Of a DNA stretch of 64,000 nucleotides, positions 7,728-16,896 are shown piece after piece. Location of the stretch: the NCBI RefSeq assembly GCF_001543175.1, contig NZ_CP014161.1:1240001-1304000 (forward strand), read 5' to 3'. Position 1 is the first letter of the stretch; each line of letters starts with the position of its first letter. This DNA is from Aerococcus urinae (lineage in GTDB: Bacteria; Bacillota; Bacilli; Lactobacillales; Aerococcaceae). Made by a program: the position numbers and the translations under genes. Under the pieces are notes generated by a model. The model was not told the origin of the DNA. It did no database searches and was given only the letters and a program-made list of their open reading frames with translations.

Positions 7728-9278
7728 TTATTCCCACTCCACGGTGGCTGGCGGCTTAGAGGTGACATCTAAGACCACGCGGTTAATACCATCCACTTCA
7801 TTAACAATGCGGCGGCTGATGTGGTCAAGGACATCATATGGAATCCGAGCCCAATCCGCGGTCATTCCATCCACTGAGGTAATGGCACGGATAGCAATGG
7901 TGTATTCATAGGTCCGTTTGTCACCCATAACGCCAACTGACTTAAAGCCAGGGAGGACAGTGAAATATTGCCAAATGTCGCGATCTAGACCGGCATTGGC
8001 GATTTCTTCACGGAGAATGGCATCTGATTCACGGACAATATGAAGTTTTTCCTTGGTGACTTCGCCAATGACACGAATGGCTAAACCAGGACCTGGGAAA
8101 GGTTGGCGCCAAACAATGTTATCTGGCATACCTAATTCAGTCCCCACAGCACGCACTTCATCCTTGAACAAGGTATTGAGGGGCTCAATGAGTTCAAATT
8201 GCATGTCTTCAGGTAGTCCCCCAACATTGTGGTGAGACTTGATGGTTTCGGCAGTTTCAGTCCCTGATTCAATCACGTCTGTATACAAAGTCCCTTGGGC
8301 TAGGAAATCCATCCCATCTAACTTGGTCGCTTCGTCATCGAATACGGCAACAAATTCATGACCAATAATCTTACGCTTGCTTTCAGGATCAGAAACACCA
8401 GCTAATTTACCTAAGAAGCGTTCTTGGGCATCGGCTTTGATGATGTTTAAGCCAAACTTACCACCTAAGGTTTCCATCACTTGGTCAGCTTCGCCTTTAC
8501 GGAGTAAACCGTGGTCGACAAAGATACAGGTCAATTGGTCTCCGATCGCTTTTTGTAAGAGGACACCGACCACAGAAGAGTCTACCCCACCGGAAAGACC
8601 GAGGAGAACTTTCTTATCGCCAACACGGTCACGAATGCTTTTAATTTGCATGTCAATGAAGTCAGCCATGGTCCAGTCTCCCTGGCAGCCACAAATTTCA
8701 TAAACAAAGTTTTTCAACATTTGTTGGCCATGGATGGATGAGCGTACTTCAGGATGGTATTGGAAACCGTAAACTTGGGCTTCTTCGTTTTCAAAAGCAG
8801 CAGCTGGGCTGTGAGGAGCCACACCTGTGATTTCAAAACCTTCAGGAATTTCAGCAATACGGTCGCCGTGGCTCATTAAGACAGTTTCTTTTTCAGCTAA
8901 ATCTTTAAAGATTTTAGAATCGGTCTTTTGAATGGTCATTTCTTGTTGACCATATTCACGTTTGTCAGAGGCTTCAACCACACCACCAAATTTCTTAGTG
9001 ATCAATTGCATGCCATAGCAAATTCCTAAAACGGGTATTCCTAAGTTAAAAATTTCCTCGTCAATATCGAAGGAGCCTTCTTCATAAACTGAGTTAGGTC
9101 CTCCCGAAAGAATGATTCCCTTCACCTGGCCCTGGTCTTTAATTTCTTGAGCAGTTTGCCGGTGAGATTGTAATTCAGAATATACACCCAATTCACGAAT
9201 ACGGCGGGTAATCAGTTGGTTGTACTGGCTGCCGTAGTCAAGAACGATGATCTTTTCTAGGTCCTTTAAGGCTTTCAT
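7728..9278 (-). CDS. guaA: GMP synthase (glutamine-hydrolysing)
   Basis: A 516-residue enzyme, normal full length, converting XMP, ATP and glutamine to GMP in purine synthesis. The N-terminal class I amidotransferase domain carries GICYGMQL (nucleophilic Cys near 86) and YHPEV (His and Glu of the triad). The ATP-pyrophosphatase domain has the PP-loop [10 protein letters not shown] near 230. The C-terminal dimerisation domain ends in the conserved KPPATVEWE. The Shine-Dalgarno sequence is weak (TTAGG). I looked upstream (9279-9537) for a guanine riboswitch and saw no typical P1/J sequences. It is monocistronic and divergent from the mevalonate operon. Confidence 0.97.
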   Translation of the reverse strand: MKALKDLEKIIVLDYGSQYNQLITRRIRELGVYSELQSHRQTAQEIKDQGQVKGIILSGGPNSVYEEGSFDIDEEIFNLGIPVLGICYGMQLITKKFGGVVEASDKREYGQQEMTIQKTDSKIFKDLAEKETVLMSHGDRIAEIPEGFEITGVAPHSPAAAFENEEAQVYGFQYHPEVRSSIHGQQMLKNFVYEICGCQGDWTMADFIDMQIKSIRDRVGDKKVLLGLSGGVDSSVVGVLLQKAIGDQLTCIFVDHGLLRKGEADQVMETLGGKFGLNIIKADAQERFLGKLAGVSDPESKRKIIGHEFVAVFDDEATKLDGMDFLAQGTLYTDVIESGTETAETIKSHHNVGGLPEDMQFELIEPLNTLFKDEVRAVGTELGMPDNIVWRQPFPGPGLAIRVIGEVTKEKLHIVRESDAILREEIANAGLDRDIWQYFTVLPGFKSVGVMGDKRTYEYTIAIRAITSVDGMTADWARIPYDVLDHISRRIVNEVDGINRVVLDVTSKPPATVEWE

Positions 9279-9473
9279 CCTAAGTTATCACTCACTTCCC
9301 TTATAATTTCTTTCTCATTTTATCAAAAACGCGCACATAATTCTAGTATTCCTTTCCTTTAATTCGGATTTATTCCTTTTTCTATCTATTTAACCGATAC
9401 CAAGAGAGATCCTTTAACAATTCTGTCTTTTTATAAAGTATTTATTAAAATGCTGTGGGAGATAATTCAAAGT

Positions 9474-9482
9474 TGTTATAAT
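9474..9482 (+). promoter_or_regulatory. Extended -10 promoter of the mevalonate operon
   Basis: TGTTATAAT combines a perfect TATAAT with the TGn extension, 56 bases before the ATG of mvk. No good -35 is seen. Confidence 0.5.
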
Positions 9483-9537
9483 TAGGGCTTTTATTGTATG
9501 ATAAGGCTATTAGAAATGGCGGAAACGAGGGAAAATC

Positions 9538-10512
9538 ATGCGCGAAATTTGCGGCAAATCACATGGAAAATTAATTTTAATGGGCGAGCACAGTGTGGTC
9601 TATGGCCAGCCATCCATTGCCCTACCCTTTCGAGCGGTAACCATTCAAGTGACTCTGGAGCCCGCTGGTAATTATTCCTATTTATTTAGTGACATCTATG
9701 AAGGTCCGGTAGAAGAAGCGCCTAAGAAACTTGATGCCTTGGTCGGTCTCTTTAACCGCCTTCGCCATGATTTCTTAAGCAGTCATGACCACTTCCTAAT
9801 TAAGGTGAATAGTAATATTCCCGTTGAACGCGGTTTAGGGAGCTCAGCGGCCTTGTCGGTGGCCTTTATCCGTGCCTTTTTTAATTACTTAGGTAAAGAT
9901 TTGTCCAATGAAGTCTTACTTGATTATGCGGACTTTGCCGAAACCATTAGCCACGGAACCCCTAGTGGCCTTGATGCCCGGGTAACGGCCTATAACCAAC
10001 CCCTCTACTTCAAAAAAGAAGAAGCAGCTCAACCCTTCCATTTCCATACTCCCTATTGGCTAGTGATTGCTGACACTGGGATTTCAGGAAATACCAAGCA
10101 AACCGTGAGAAATGTCCGGGATGCCTATGAAAGCCCCTTTGCTAGCCGGCAAATCGCTACTCAAAAAACCATTAAAAATCTAGGACTCTTAACTACTGAC
10201 CTGACCCAGGCCTTAAAAACCCCACAGCCTTCCTTAGAAAAACTTGCAAAATTAATCAACGCGGCCCAACATGATCTAACTGCCCTTCAAGTCTCTAGTC
10301 CAGAATTGAGTTGGGGGATTGATTACATGCGCCAACATGGGGCCGTGGCCGCCAAATTAACCGGTGGCGGAGGCGGGGGCTGCTACTATGCCCTGGTTCC
10401 TGACCGACAAACCGGTGAAAAACTCATCCAAGCCCTAGCTGATAGTCCTAGTGCCTGTCAAAGCTGGTTAATGCCTTTTTCAAGTGAATCAAATACAAGT
10501 GAAAAGGAGTAA
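9538..10512 (+). CDS. mvk: Mevalonate kinase
   Basis: A 324-residue GHMP kinase that phosphorylates mevalonate with ATP, the first committed kinase step towards IPP in the cytosol. The substrate loop GKLILMGEHSVVYG is near the N-terminus, the ATP-binding loop VERGLGSSAALSVA near 100, and the C-terminal glycine loop KLTGGGGGGC near 280. GAGGG lies 8 bases before the ATG. It is the first gene of mvk-mvaD-mvaK2-fni, the streptococcal order. The next ATG starts 3 bases after its stop, which implies translational coupling. Confidence 0.95.
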   Translation: MREICGKSHGKLILMGEHSVVYGQPSIALPFRAVTIQVTLEPAGNYSYLFSDIYEGPVEEAPKKLDALVGLFNRLRHDFLSSHDHFLIKVNSNIPVERGLGSSAALSVAFIRAFFNYLGKDLSNEVLLDYADFAETISHGTPSGLDARVTAYNQPLYFKKEEAAQPFHFHTPYWLVIADTGISGNTKQTVRNVRDAYESPFASRQIATQKTIKNLGLLTTDLTQALKTPQPSLEKLAKLINAAQHDLTALQVSSPELSWGIDYMRQHGAVAAKLTGGGGGGCYYALVPDRQTGEKLIQALADSPSACQSWLMPFSSESNTSEKE

Positions 10513-10515
10513 ACT

Positions 10516-11760
10516 ATGGAAAAATATCGTGGTATTTGTCGAGCCCACACCAATATCGCCCTGATTAAATATTGGGGAAAACGTGATGATGAACTCATCC
10601 TACCAATGAATAGTAATCTCTCTTTAACCTTGGACCGTTTTTATTCAGAAACCCAGGTCCGTTTTTCTAAGGATATCGTGGAAGACTGCTTCCAACTCGA
10701 TGGCGAGTGGCAAGACAATAGTGAAGTTGAAAAGATTAGTCGTTTCGTTGATCTTTTCCGTCAATTAGCCCAGGTGGATCTGGCTTGCGAAGTCATTTCC
10801 TACAACCATGTGCCCACTGCGGCAGGCCTGGCCTCATCTGCTTCTGCCTTTGCGGCCTTAGCTGGTGCTTGTAACCAAGCCCTCCGCTTGGACCTGGACC
10901 CTCTTGCCCTCTCCCGCTTAGCCCGGCGTGGATCGGGGTCAGCCACCCGCAGTATTTTTGGTGGCTTTGTCGAATGGGAGAAGGGAAGTGGCGATCATGA
11001 TTCCCAAGCTGTCCCTTTCGATGATGCCAATTGGGATGTAGGCATGGTAGTCCTAACCTTAAACACCAAAAAGAAGGCTATCAGTTCCAGACGAGGAATG
11101 AAGCACACGGTGGCGACCTCGCCCTTTTATCAATTATGGCCCCAAGTGAGCGAAGAAAAACTGCTAGAAATGAAAGCCGCTATTAAGGCCCGCGACTTGG
11201 ATTGGATGGGAGAAATTGCCGAAAGCCATGCCATGTTAATGCATGCCACTACCCTATCTGCCAACCCCGCCTTTACCTATTTAGAAGCAGAATCACTCAA
11301 GGCCATAGAAGCAGTCAAAGGTCTACGCCAACAAGGCTATAAGGCCTACTTCACCATGGATGCTGGACCTAATGTGAAGATTCTCTGCCCTTATTCACAG
11401 TCACAAGCCATTATTGATGCTCTGGCTCCTGAATTTGGGGCTGACCGACTCATAGCCAGTCGTCCGGGCCCAGGTATCCAATATTTAGAAGCATTACCTG
11501 ACCATCAGGCTAGCGATAAAAATTTTCAATTCTCAAGCCCAGAAGGAAGCCGTGAAGACGACAAGTTAGAATTAGTCAATGAGGAATTGAATGAAGACGG
11601 CGTGGACAGCCAAGAAGAATTTATGAAACGGTTGGCTAAACAAAAGCTCACCCTACAAGAAGAGTTAGAAGAAATTTTTAACCATTCTGCCCCTCACAAC
11701 TTTTTTAGACCATCAAATCGGCTCCCCCATGATCCTAATGATTCACAGGAGGAATTGTAA
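10516..11760 (+). CDS. mvaD: Diphosphomevalonate decarboxylase with acidic C-terminal extension
   Basis: Converts mevalonate 5-diphosphate to isopentenyl diphosphate, with ATP use and loss of CO2. Diagnostic motifs: ANIALIKYWGKRD-like start (HTNIALIKYWGKRD), PTAAGLASSASAFAAL, the serine loop RRGSGSATRSIFGGF, and MDAGPNVK near the C-terminal active-site lobe. The usual length is about 310-335 residues. Here 414 are present, because roughly the last 80 form a D/E-rich tail ending in DPNDSQEEL. AAAGGAG lies 6 bases before the ATG. The stop codon abuts the ATG of the next gene directly. Confidence 0.95.
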   Translation: MEKYRGICRAHTNIALIKYWGKRDDELILPMNSNLSLTLDRFYSETQVRFSKDIVEDCFQLDGEWQDNSEVEKISRFVDLFRQLAQVDLACEVISYNHVPTAAGLASSASAFAALAGACNQALRLDLDPLALSRLARRGSGSATRSIFGGFVEWEKGSGDHDSQAVPFDDANWDVGMVVLTLNTKKKAISSRRGMKHTVATSPFYQLWPQVSEEKLLEMKAAIKARDLDWMGEIAESHAMLMHATTLSANPAFTYLEAESLKAIEAVKGLRQQGYKAYFTMDAGPNVKILCPYSQSQAIIDALAPEFGADRLIASRPGPGIQYLEALPDHQASDKNFQFSSPEGSREDDKLELVNEELNEDGVDSQEEFMKRLAKQKLTLQEELEEIFNHSAPHNFFRPSNRLPHDPNDSQEEL

Positions 11761-12882
11761 ATGGAAACCATTATTAGTAAACGCCCAGGGAAGTTATATC
11801 TGGCTGGCGAATACGCCATTGTCCATTCCTTTCAAGGGGCTTTATTAGTAGCGGTTGACGCCTATGTCACCGTCGAATTGCGCCCCCTTGACCAAGCTCA
11901 GTCGCGCTTATCGACTAACCAGGCTCCAGAAACTTTTAGCTGGACAGTTAGTGATGACGGTGAGATCTCTGGGATCCCTAAGCAATTCTTATTAATCAAG
12001 ACCTTGATTCAAACAGCCTATCAATTTTTACAGGAAAGCGGTCACGTGGAAGATTCCTTTAAGAATATTGACCTAAAAATCTCCAGTGACCTGGATAGTC
12101 CTGACGGAAAAAAATATGGCCTAGGCTCCAGTGCTGCAGTCAGCATCGCTATCCTAGACGCGATTCTTAAGTTCTATCAGGTTGACCAAGACCACTCCAA
12201 GAAGGCCTTTGCCTATCTCCTCTACCAACTAGGAGCCATCGCTCAAATTAAAATGGACCTCAAGGGCTCCTTTGGCGACTTGGCAGCCTCTGCTTTTGGG
12301 GGATGTATTTACTATCAAAATTTTGACCATACTTGGTTGAAGGAAAGGGTAAAACAGGAGCCAATGAATCTCCTAGACCTCATCCAGATGCACTGGGATG
12401 GCCTGCTCATCGAACCACTGACTTTATCTTCAGATTGGAAGCTCCATGTAGCCTGGACAGAAAAACCGAGTTCTACCGAAGCCATGTTAGCCGGTAGGTC
12501 AACAAGAAAAACAGAGGACCATGAGTTCTCACTTAGCGAACGCCATTTTCGCTATGCCAGTCAACAATGCGTGATTCTAATCCGCCAAGCCATTATCGAC
12601 CAAGATTACTTTGTTTTTACTAAGGCCTTAACTTATAACAGTCATTTATTGTATAACTATACCAAACACCGACAAAAACCTTACTTAACCGCCGCTTTAA
12701 AGTCAGCTATTGATTTGGCCCGAGCTGCCGGAGGAACAAGTAAGGTTTCCGGAGCGGGAGGCGGGGACTGTGCTATTGCCTTTAGCGACCAGCCAGCTAT
12801 TGGGGAGCAGATTGACCAGGCCTGGCAGGAAGTCGGTATCCACCAACTCGACTTGGGACTGTGTCCTAGCTTCATCCAGTAA
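11761..12882 (+). CDS. mvaK2: Phosphomevalonate kinase
   Basis: A 373-residue GHMP kinase making mevalonate diphosphate from phosphomevalonate. It has PGKLYLAGEYAIV at the N-terminus, KYGLGSSAAVSIA (ATP loop, about 120-132) and KVSGAGGGDCAIAF near the C-terminus, as in streptococcal MvaK2. Its Shine-Dalgarno sequence AGGAGG lies inside the end of mvaD, and the ATG immediately follows the mvaD stop, so translation is probably coupled. In the pathway it works between mvk and mvaD, although the gene order differs. Confidence 0.94.
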   Translation: METIISKRPGKLYLAGEYAIVHSFQGALLVAVDAYVTVELRPLDQAQSRLSTNQAPETFSWTVSDDGEISGIPKQFLLIKTLIQTAYQFLQESGHVEDSFKNIDLKISSDLDSPDGKKYGLGSSAAVSIAILDAILKFYQVDQDHSKKAFAYLLYQLGAIAQIKMDLKGSFGDLAASAFGGCIYYQNFDHTWLKERVKQEPMNLLDLIQMHWDGLLIEPLTLSSDWKLHVAWTEKPSSTEAMLAGRSTRKTEDHEFSLSERHFRYASQQCVILIRQAIIDQDYFVFTKALTYNSHLLYNYTKHRQKPYLTAALKSAIDLARAAGGTSKVSGAGGGDCAIAFSDQPAIGEQIDQAWQEVGIHQLDLGLCPSFIQ

Positions 12883-12946
12883 TCCATCCACTTCTCACAA
12901 ATAGGCGCCATTGACCAAATTATTCTAAAGTTTAAAGGAGAATTCT

Positions 12947-13996
12947 ATGAAGAATCGTAAAGATGACCACATTAAGCTTGCCGATTGGCAGTATGCTCAA
13001 AGCGCTACCGATTTCGATGCCATCCGCTTTGTCCACCATTCCCTGCCCCATATTGATGCTGACCAAGTCCAACTCAATACCCAACTCTTCGGTCAAGAAT
13101 TCCCCTTTCCTTTCTTTATTAACGCCATGACTGGAGGCAGTGAATGGACCAAGGCCATTAACGAAAAATTTGCTACCGTGGCCCGGGAAACTGGCTTAAT
13201 GATGGCAACGGGGTCAGTCTCCCAAGCCATAAAAGATCCCGACACAGCCGATAGTTTCCAAATTGTCCGCCAAACTAATCCTGAGGGCTTCATCATTGCT
13301 AATGTGGGCATGAATCATGGCTTATCAGGAGCTAAACGAGCGCTTGAAATTACCGAGGCTGATGCCCTTGCTATTCATTTAAATACCCCTCAAGAGCTGG
13401 CCATGCCAGAAGGCGACCGCCACTTCCAAGCCGTTAGGGATAATCTCCAAGCTATTGTTGAAGGGGTTGACCGCCCAGTCATGGTCAAGGAAGTTGGCTT
13501 TGGCATGAGTCGTGAAACGATTGAGGAACTTCTCTCACTAGGTGTCAAGACCGTGGATATCAGTGGCCAAGGGGGAACCAATTTTATCGCTATCGAGAAC
13601 GAGCGCCGCAGTCTTAAGGATATGGACTACCTGACGCAATGGGGGCAAAGTACCGCAATCTCCTTACTCGAAGCCCAAAGCTTAAAAGATGAAGTCGACA
13701 TCATCGCTTCAGGGGGCGTTAAAACCCCACTCCATGTGGCCCTGTCACTAGCCTTAGGGGCTAAGGCAGTTGGGATGAGTGGGCAATTCCTCCACCTGGT
13801 TCTCAATCACGGCGTTCAAGAAACCATTGATTGGGTAGAAGAATTCAAAGACCAGGTCCGCATGCTTATGGTCCTAACCAATAGCCAAAGCCTTAGCGAC
13901 CTAGAAAAGACTGACTTGATTATTTCAGGACACGTGAGAGACTGGTGCCAAGCCCGTCAGATGCCCTACCAAAACTTTAGCCACCGTTCTCACTAA
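12947..13996 (+). CDS. fni: Type 2 isopentenyl-diphosphate delta-isomerase
   Basis: A 349-residue FMN- and NADPH-dependent TIM-barrel enzyme that interconverts IPP and DMAPP, completing the mevalonate operon. Typical motifs are FINAMTGGSEWTKAIN, LMMATGSVSQAI, the active-site HLNTPQELAMPEG (Gln and Glu), VKEVGFGMS, and the phosphate-binding GGVKTPLHVALSLALGA. AAAGGAG lies 7 bases before the ATG, 64 bases after mvaK2. A strong terminator follows, closing the operon. Confidence 0.95.
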   Translation: MKNRKDDHIKLADWQYAQSATDFDAIRFVHHSLPHIDADQVQLNTQLFGQEFPFPFFINAMTGGSEWTKAINEKFATVARETGLMMATGSVSQAIKDPDTADSFQIVRQTNPEGFIIANVGMNHGLSGAKRALEITEADALAIHLNTPQELAMPEGDRHFQAVRDNLQAIVEGVDRPVMVKEVGFGMSRETIEELLSLGVKTVDISGQGGTNFIAIENERRSLKDMDYLTQWGQSTAISLLEAQSLKDEVDIIASGGVKTPLHVALSLALGAKAVGMSGQFLHLVLNHGVQETIDWVEEFKDQVRMLMVLTNSQSLSDLEKTDLIISGHVRDWCQARQMPYQNFSHRSH

Positions 13997-14013
13997 TAAG
14001 CTTATTAACTAAT

Positions 14014-14044
14014 AGCTCCCTAGCCTATGGTTAGGGCTTTTTTT
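14014..14044 (+). terminator. Terminator of the mevalonate operon
   Basis: CCCTAGCC pairs with GGTTAGGG around a TAT loop, extended by GC pairs with a bulged T and followed by seven T residues. Confidence 0.8.
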
Positions 14045-14107
14045 ATTGGCTAGAACTAGCGATCAGTAATGATTGGTAATTTATTCCCAGCTTTTGAAGG
14101 GGTTAGC

Positions 14108-14155
14108 TTTGCAGAAGAGGTATTATGCGTTATAATAGTATTAGCTACTTGCTAA
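14108..14155 (+). promoter_or_regulatory. Promoter and possible operator of cysK-cysE
   Basis: TTTGCA (14108-14113), a 17-base spacer and a perfect TATAAT (14131-14136). Right at the expected start lies a small inverted repeat, TTAGC-TACTT-GCTAA (14141-14155), which could be a repressor site. No cysteine-responsive T-box is seen. Confidence 0.55.
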
Positions 14156-14210
14156 CAAAAAGTAAGTGACAATTTATCTTTCTATCCACAGCTTAAGGAG
14201 GAATTTTAAA

Positions 14211-15128
14211 ATGGTTTATAACAATATTTCTGAAGCAATTGGTAATACACCAATTATTAAATTAGCACACGAAGACAAGGATTCTGCTGATATTTATGTG
14301 AAGTTAGAATCTCGTAACCCAGGTGGTTCAGTCAAAGACCGCCCCGTTAAATACATTCTCAAGAGCCTACTCGACTCTGGCGAATTAAAAGAAGGCGGAA
14401 CAATTGTTGAATCGACCTCAGGAAATACTGGGGTTGCCCTTTCCATGTTAGGTGCCGCTTTCGGACTCCATGTGATTATCGTGATGCCAGAAACCATGTC
14501 GGTTGAACGTCGTAACTTGATCCAAGCTTACGGGGCTGAACTGGTCTTAACCCCAGGCTCTGAAGGGATGAAAGGTGCCGGCGAAAAGGCAGCAGAAATT
14601 GCTAAAGAAAAGAACGCGCCAATCTTTGGCCAATTTGTCCGCCATGAAAACGTTCAAGCCCATGAAGAAACCACCGCTAAAGAAATCTTAGCCGACTTAG
14701 ACCAAGTGGATGGCTTCGTGGCTGGTATTGGTACTGGTGGTACCGTAACTGGTGTTGGTAAAACCTTAAAAGCCCATGACAAAAACACCGTGGTTTGGGG
14801 TGTTGAACCTGAAGGCTCCCCACTATTAAACGAAGGTAAAGCTGGATCACACAAGATTCAAGGGATCGGGGCTAACTTCATTCCTAAGATCTTAGACCAA
14901 AATGTTCTCGACAAAGTTGATATCATTTCCAACGAAGATGCTATCCAAGGTGCTGTTCATTTAGCCCATGAATACGGTATCCTCGCTGGTTTCTCATCTG
15001 GTGGTAACTATGTTTCTGCTAAACGTCTAGCTAAGGAACTTGGCCCTGGCAAACATGTTGTAACTGTTCTTCCTGATACCGGTGAACGTTACCTCTCTAC
15101 CGGAGCATTCTCAAATGACGGAGAATAA
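14211..15128 (+). CDS. cysK: Cysteine synthase (O-acetylserine sulfhydrylase)
   Basis: A 305-residue PLP enzyme that makes cysteine from O-acetylserine and sulfide in the cytosol. GGSVKDR carries the PLP-binding lysine. TSGNTG binds the substrate carboxylate, GTGGTVTG binds the PLP phosphate, and SSGGN lies near the C-terminus. The start is placed at 14211 because AAGGAGGA lies 10 bases upstream. The frame stays open to 14166, but that 15-residue extension has no ribosome site. It overlaps the start of cysE by 14 bases. Confidence 0.95.
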   Translation: MVYNNISEAIGNTPIIKLAHEDKDSADIYVKLESRNPGGSVKDRPVKYILKSLLDSGELKEGGTIVESTSGNTGVALSMLGAAFGLHVIIVMPETMSVERRNLIQAYGAELVLTPGSEGMKGAGEKAAEIAKEKNAPIFGQFVRHENVQAHEETTAKEILADLDQVDGFVAGIGTGGTVTGVGKTLKAHDKNTVVWGVEPEGSPLLNEGKAGSHKIQGIGANFIPKILDQNVLDKVDIISNEDAIQGAVHLAHEYGILAGFSSGGNYVSAKRLAKELGPGKHVVTVLPDTGERYLSTGAFSNDGE

Positions 15129-15804
15129 GGCAAGCGGTCAAGACCAGCTTCCCTCTGACATGGAGAAAAAAACCATCAAAATTCAGTCACGAACCGTTCC
15201 TGGTATGTCTCTCTCCTCACTCACAAGAGATACCCTAGAATCGATGGAAGATAATGAAGATAAGTGGATCCGCCTAGCCAAAATCATCTATGATAATGAC
15301 CCCGCGGCCCACTCCTGGCAAGAAGTCTATGACCTCTACCCCAGCATTAAAGCGCTCCGGGCCCATGAACAAGCCCACCATTATTATAATAATGGCGACT
15401 ACTACCTGGCCCGGCAGTTAGCTGAGGAATCTCGACGAGAAACCGGGATTGAAATTCACCCTGGTGCCAAGCTCAGCGATACGGTCTTTATTGACCATGG
15501 CATGGGCGTGGTGATCGGTGAAACTGCTGTGATTAGTGATAATGTCAAACTCTTCCATGGTGTCACTTTAGGCGGTGTCGGTAGAGAAAAAGGCTGCAAA
15601 CGCCACCCTACAATACAAGACCATGTTGAAATTGGAGCGGGTGCTAAATTATTAGGCAATATTACTATTGGCCACCACAGTAAAATTGGAGCTAATGCGG
15701 TTGTCCTAGAAGATGTACCGCCCTATGCAACAGCAGTCGGCATGCCGGCTCGGATTATCCTCCATGATAAAAACTGGAACCGAATTGGTGACTATGTCAT
15801 CTAA
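15115..15804 (+). CDS. cysE: Serine O-acetyltransferase
   Basis: Makes O-acetylserine from serine and acetyl-CoA, feeding cysK just upstream. About 230 residues. An alpha-helical N-terminal part carries IYDNDPAAHSWQEVYDLYPSIKALRAHEQAH. A left-handed beta-helix of hexapeptide repeats follows, with IEIHPGAKLSDTVFIDHG, the catalytic histidines and GVGREKG. The ATG at 15115 is chosen because CGGAG lies 9 bases upstream inside cysK. The frame is open further upstream. The first 55 residues before the conserved part are longer than in minimal SATs. The overlap with cysK suggests coupled translation and a CysE-CysK complex. Confidence 0.93.
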   Translation: MTENKASGQDQLPSDMEKKTIKIQSRTVPGMSLSSLTRDTLESMEDNEDKWIRLAKIIYDNDPAAHSWQEVYDLYPSIKALRAHEQAHHYYNNGDYYLARQLAEESRRETGIEIHPGAKLSDTVFIDHGMGVVIGETAVISDNVKLFHGVTLGGVGREKGCKRHPTIQDHVEIGAGAKLLGNITIGHHSKIGANAVVLEDVPPYATAVGMPARIILHDKNWNRIGDYVI

Positions 15805-15818
15805 TTAAAGCATTCAAA

Positions 15819-15885
15819 CAGCTTATCTAGTCATGAATCACTCCCCTAACTAAGACATCATTTCATGGCTGATAAGCTGTTTTTC
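15819..15885 (+). terminator. Terminator of cysK-cysE
   Basis: CAGCTTATC pairs with GATAAGCTG, with a nested CATGAA/TTCATG stem, followed by T residues. Confidence 0.75.
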
Positions 15886-15911
15886 TTTATCCATTCTTAG
15901 GAAAAAACTTA

Positions 15912-15920
15912 TGTTACAAT
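15912..15920 (+). promoter_or_regulatory. Extended -10 promoter of the patatin-like gene
   Basis: TGTTACAAT is a TGn-extended -10 element about 40 bases before the start codon. Confidence 0.4.
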
Positions 15921-15961
15921 AGATACCATTATCAGCGTTTGTAGAAAGGAATGTGGGCATT

Positions 15962-16804
15962 TTGACGATTGGATTAGTTCTTGAAGGTGGCGGTATGCGA
16001 GCCTTGTTTACCGCAGGAGTTTTAGATGTCTTTTTATCAGAAGGCATTCAGGTTGACCAGATTGTCGGGGTTTCAGCAGGTGCTCTTTACGGCGTTAATT
16101 ACCCTTCTCAACAAAAAGGGCGCGCCCTGCGCTATAACAAAAAATATATCCAAGATAAGCGCTATCTTAGTCTTGGTAATTGGCTGAAGACCGGTAATAT
16201 AGTATCCACAGATTTTGCCTACCACCAAGTGCCCTTTGAACTCGATCCCTTTGACGAAGAAACTTATGAAGCCAGTTCTAGCGATTTTTATGCGGTGGTT
16301 ACCAATGTCGAAAGTGGTCAGGCTGAATATCTCTTAGTTCAAAATGCTGAAGAGCAAATTGATATCTTAAGGGCCAGTGGTTCGATGCCCTTTGTTTCAA
16401 AAATTGTTCCAATTGACGGTAAACAGTATTTAGATGGTGGGATTGCGGACTCTATCCCCTACCGCTTCATGCAGTCTTTGGGCGTGGACCGTTTGATCAT
16501 CGTCTTAACCCAACCCTACGGCTACCGCAAGGCAGACAAGAATAATTTCCTTGCTAAAGCGGTCTATGGTAAAAATTATCCTCAGCTGGTGGAAACGATT
16601 GAGCAGAGAACCTCTATGTACAATCAAGAAGTCACTGGCGTGGAAGCATTAGCCAAGAAGAACCAGGCTTTTGTCCTCCAACCTGCCCATCCCCTAGAAG
16701 TCAAGCGACTAGAGCGTGATCCTGAACGCTTACAAGCCACCTACGACCACGGTGTTGAAGTCGCCAAAAATCAAATAGACAGCTTAAAGCATTATCTCCA
16801 TTAA
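15962..16804 (+). CDS. Patatin-like phospholipase family protein
   Basis: A 280-residue serine hydrolase of the bacterial patatin (RssA/YjjU-like) group. It has the oxyanion motif LEGGGMRALF at the N-terminus, the nucleophile elbow GVSAGAL near residue 37 and DGGI (catalytic Asp) near 160. It probably acts on lipid or acyl esters in the cytosol; no signal peptide is present. AAAGGA at 15945-15950 is too close to a GTG at 15953 and better spaced (11 bases) for the TTG at 15962, so I use TTG. The GTG would add three residues. It is monocistronic. Confidence 0.88.
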   Translation: MTIGLVLEGGGMRALFTAGVLDVFLSEGIQVDQIVGVSAGALYGVNYPSQQKGRALRYNKKYIQDKRYLSLGNWLKTGNIVSTDFAYHQVPFELDPFDEETYEASSSDFYAVVTNVESGQAEYLLVQNAEEQIDILRASGSMPFVSKIVPIDGKQYLDGGIADSIPYRFMQSLGVDRLIIVLTQPYGYRKADKNNFLAKAVYGKNYPQLVETIEQRTSMYNQEVTGVEALAKKNQAFVLQPAHPLEVKRLERDPERLQATYDHGVEVAKNQIDSLKHYLH

Positions 16805-16806
16805 CT

Positions 16807-16868
16807 AAAAAAGCATGACAAGCTTTGAATCTCAAATCATTGAGAGATTAAGCCTGTCCATGCTTTTT
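16807..16868. terminator. Bidirectional terminator between convergent genes
   Basis: AAAAGCATG pairs with CATGCTTTT, with inner GAATCTC/GAGATT pairing. Both strands end in T runs, so it can serve the patatin gene and the EamA gene. Confidence 0.8.
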
Positions 16869-16896
16869 AATTTCCTATATTACGATTATTCTAGTC

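Noticed and set aside
9279-9537. Guanine riboswitch upstream of guaA
   Set aside because: No paired P2/P3 loops or conserved purine-riboswitch junction sequence was found in the divergent gap.
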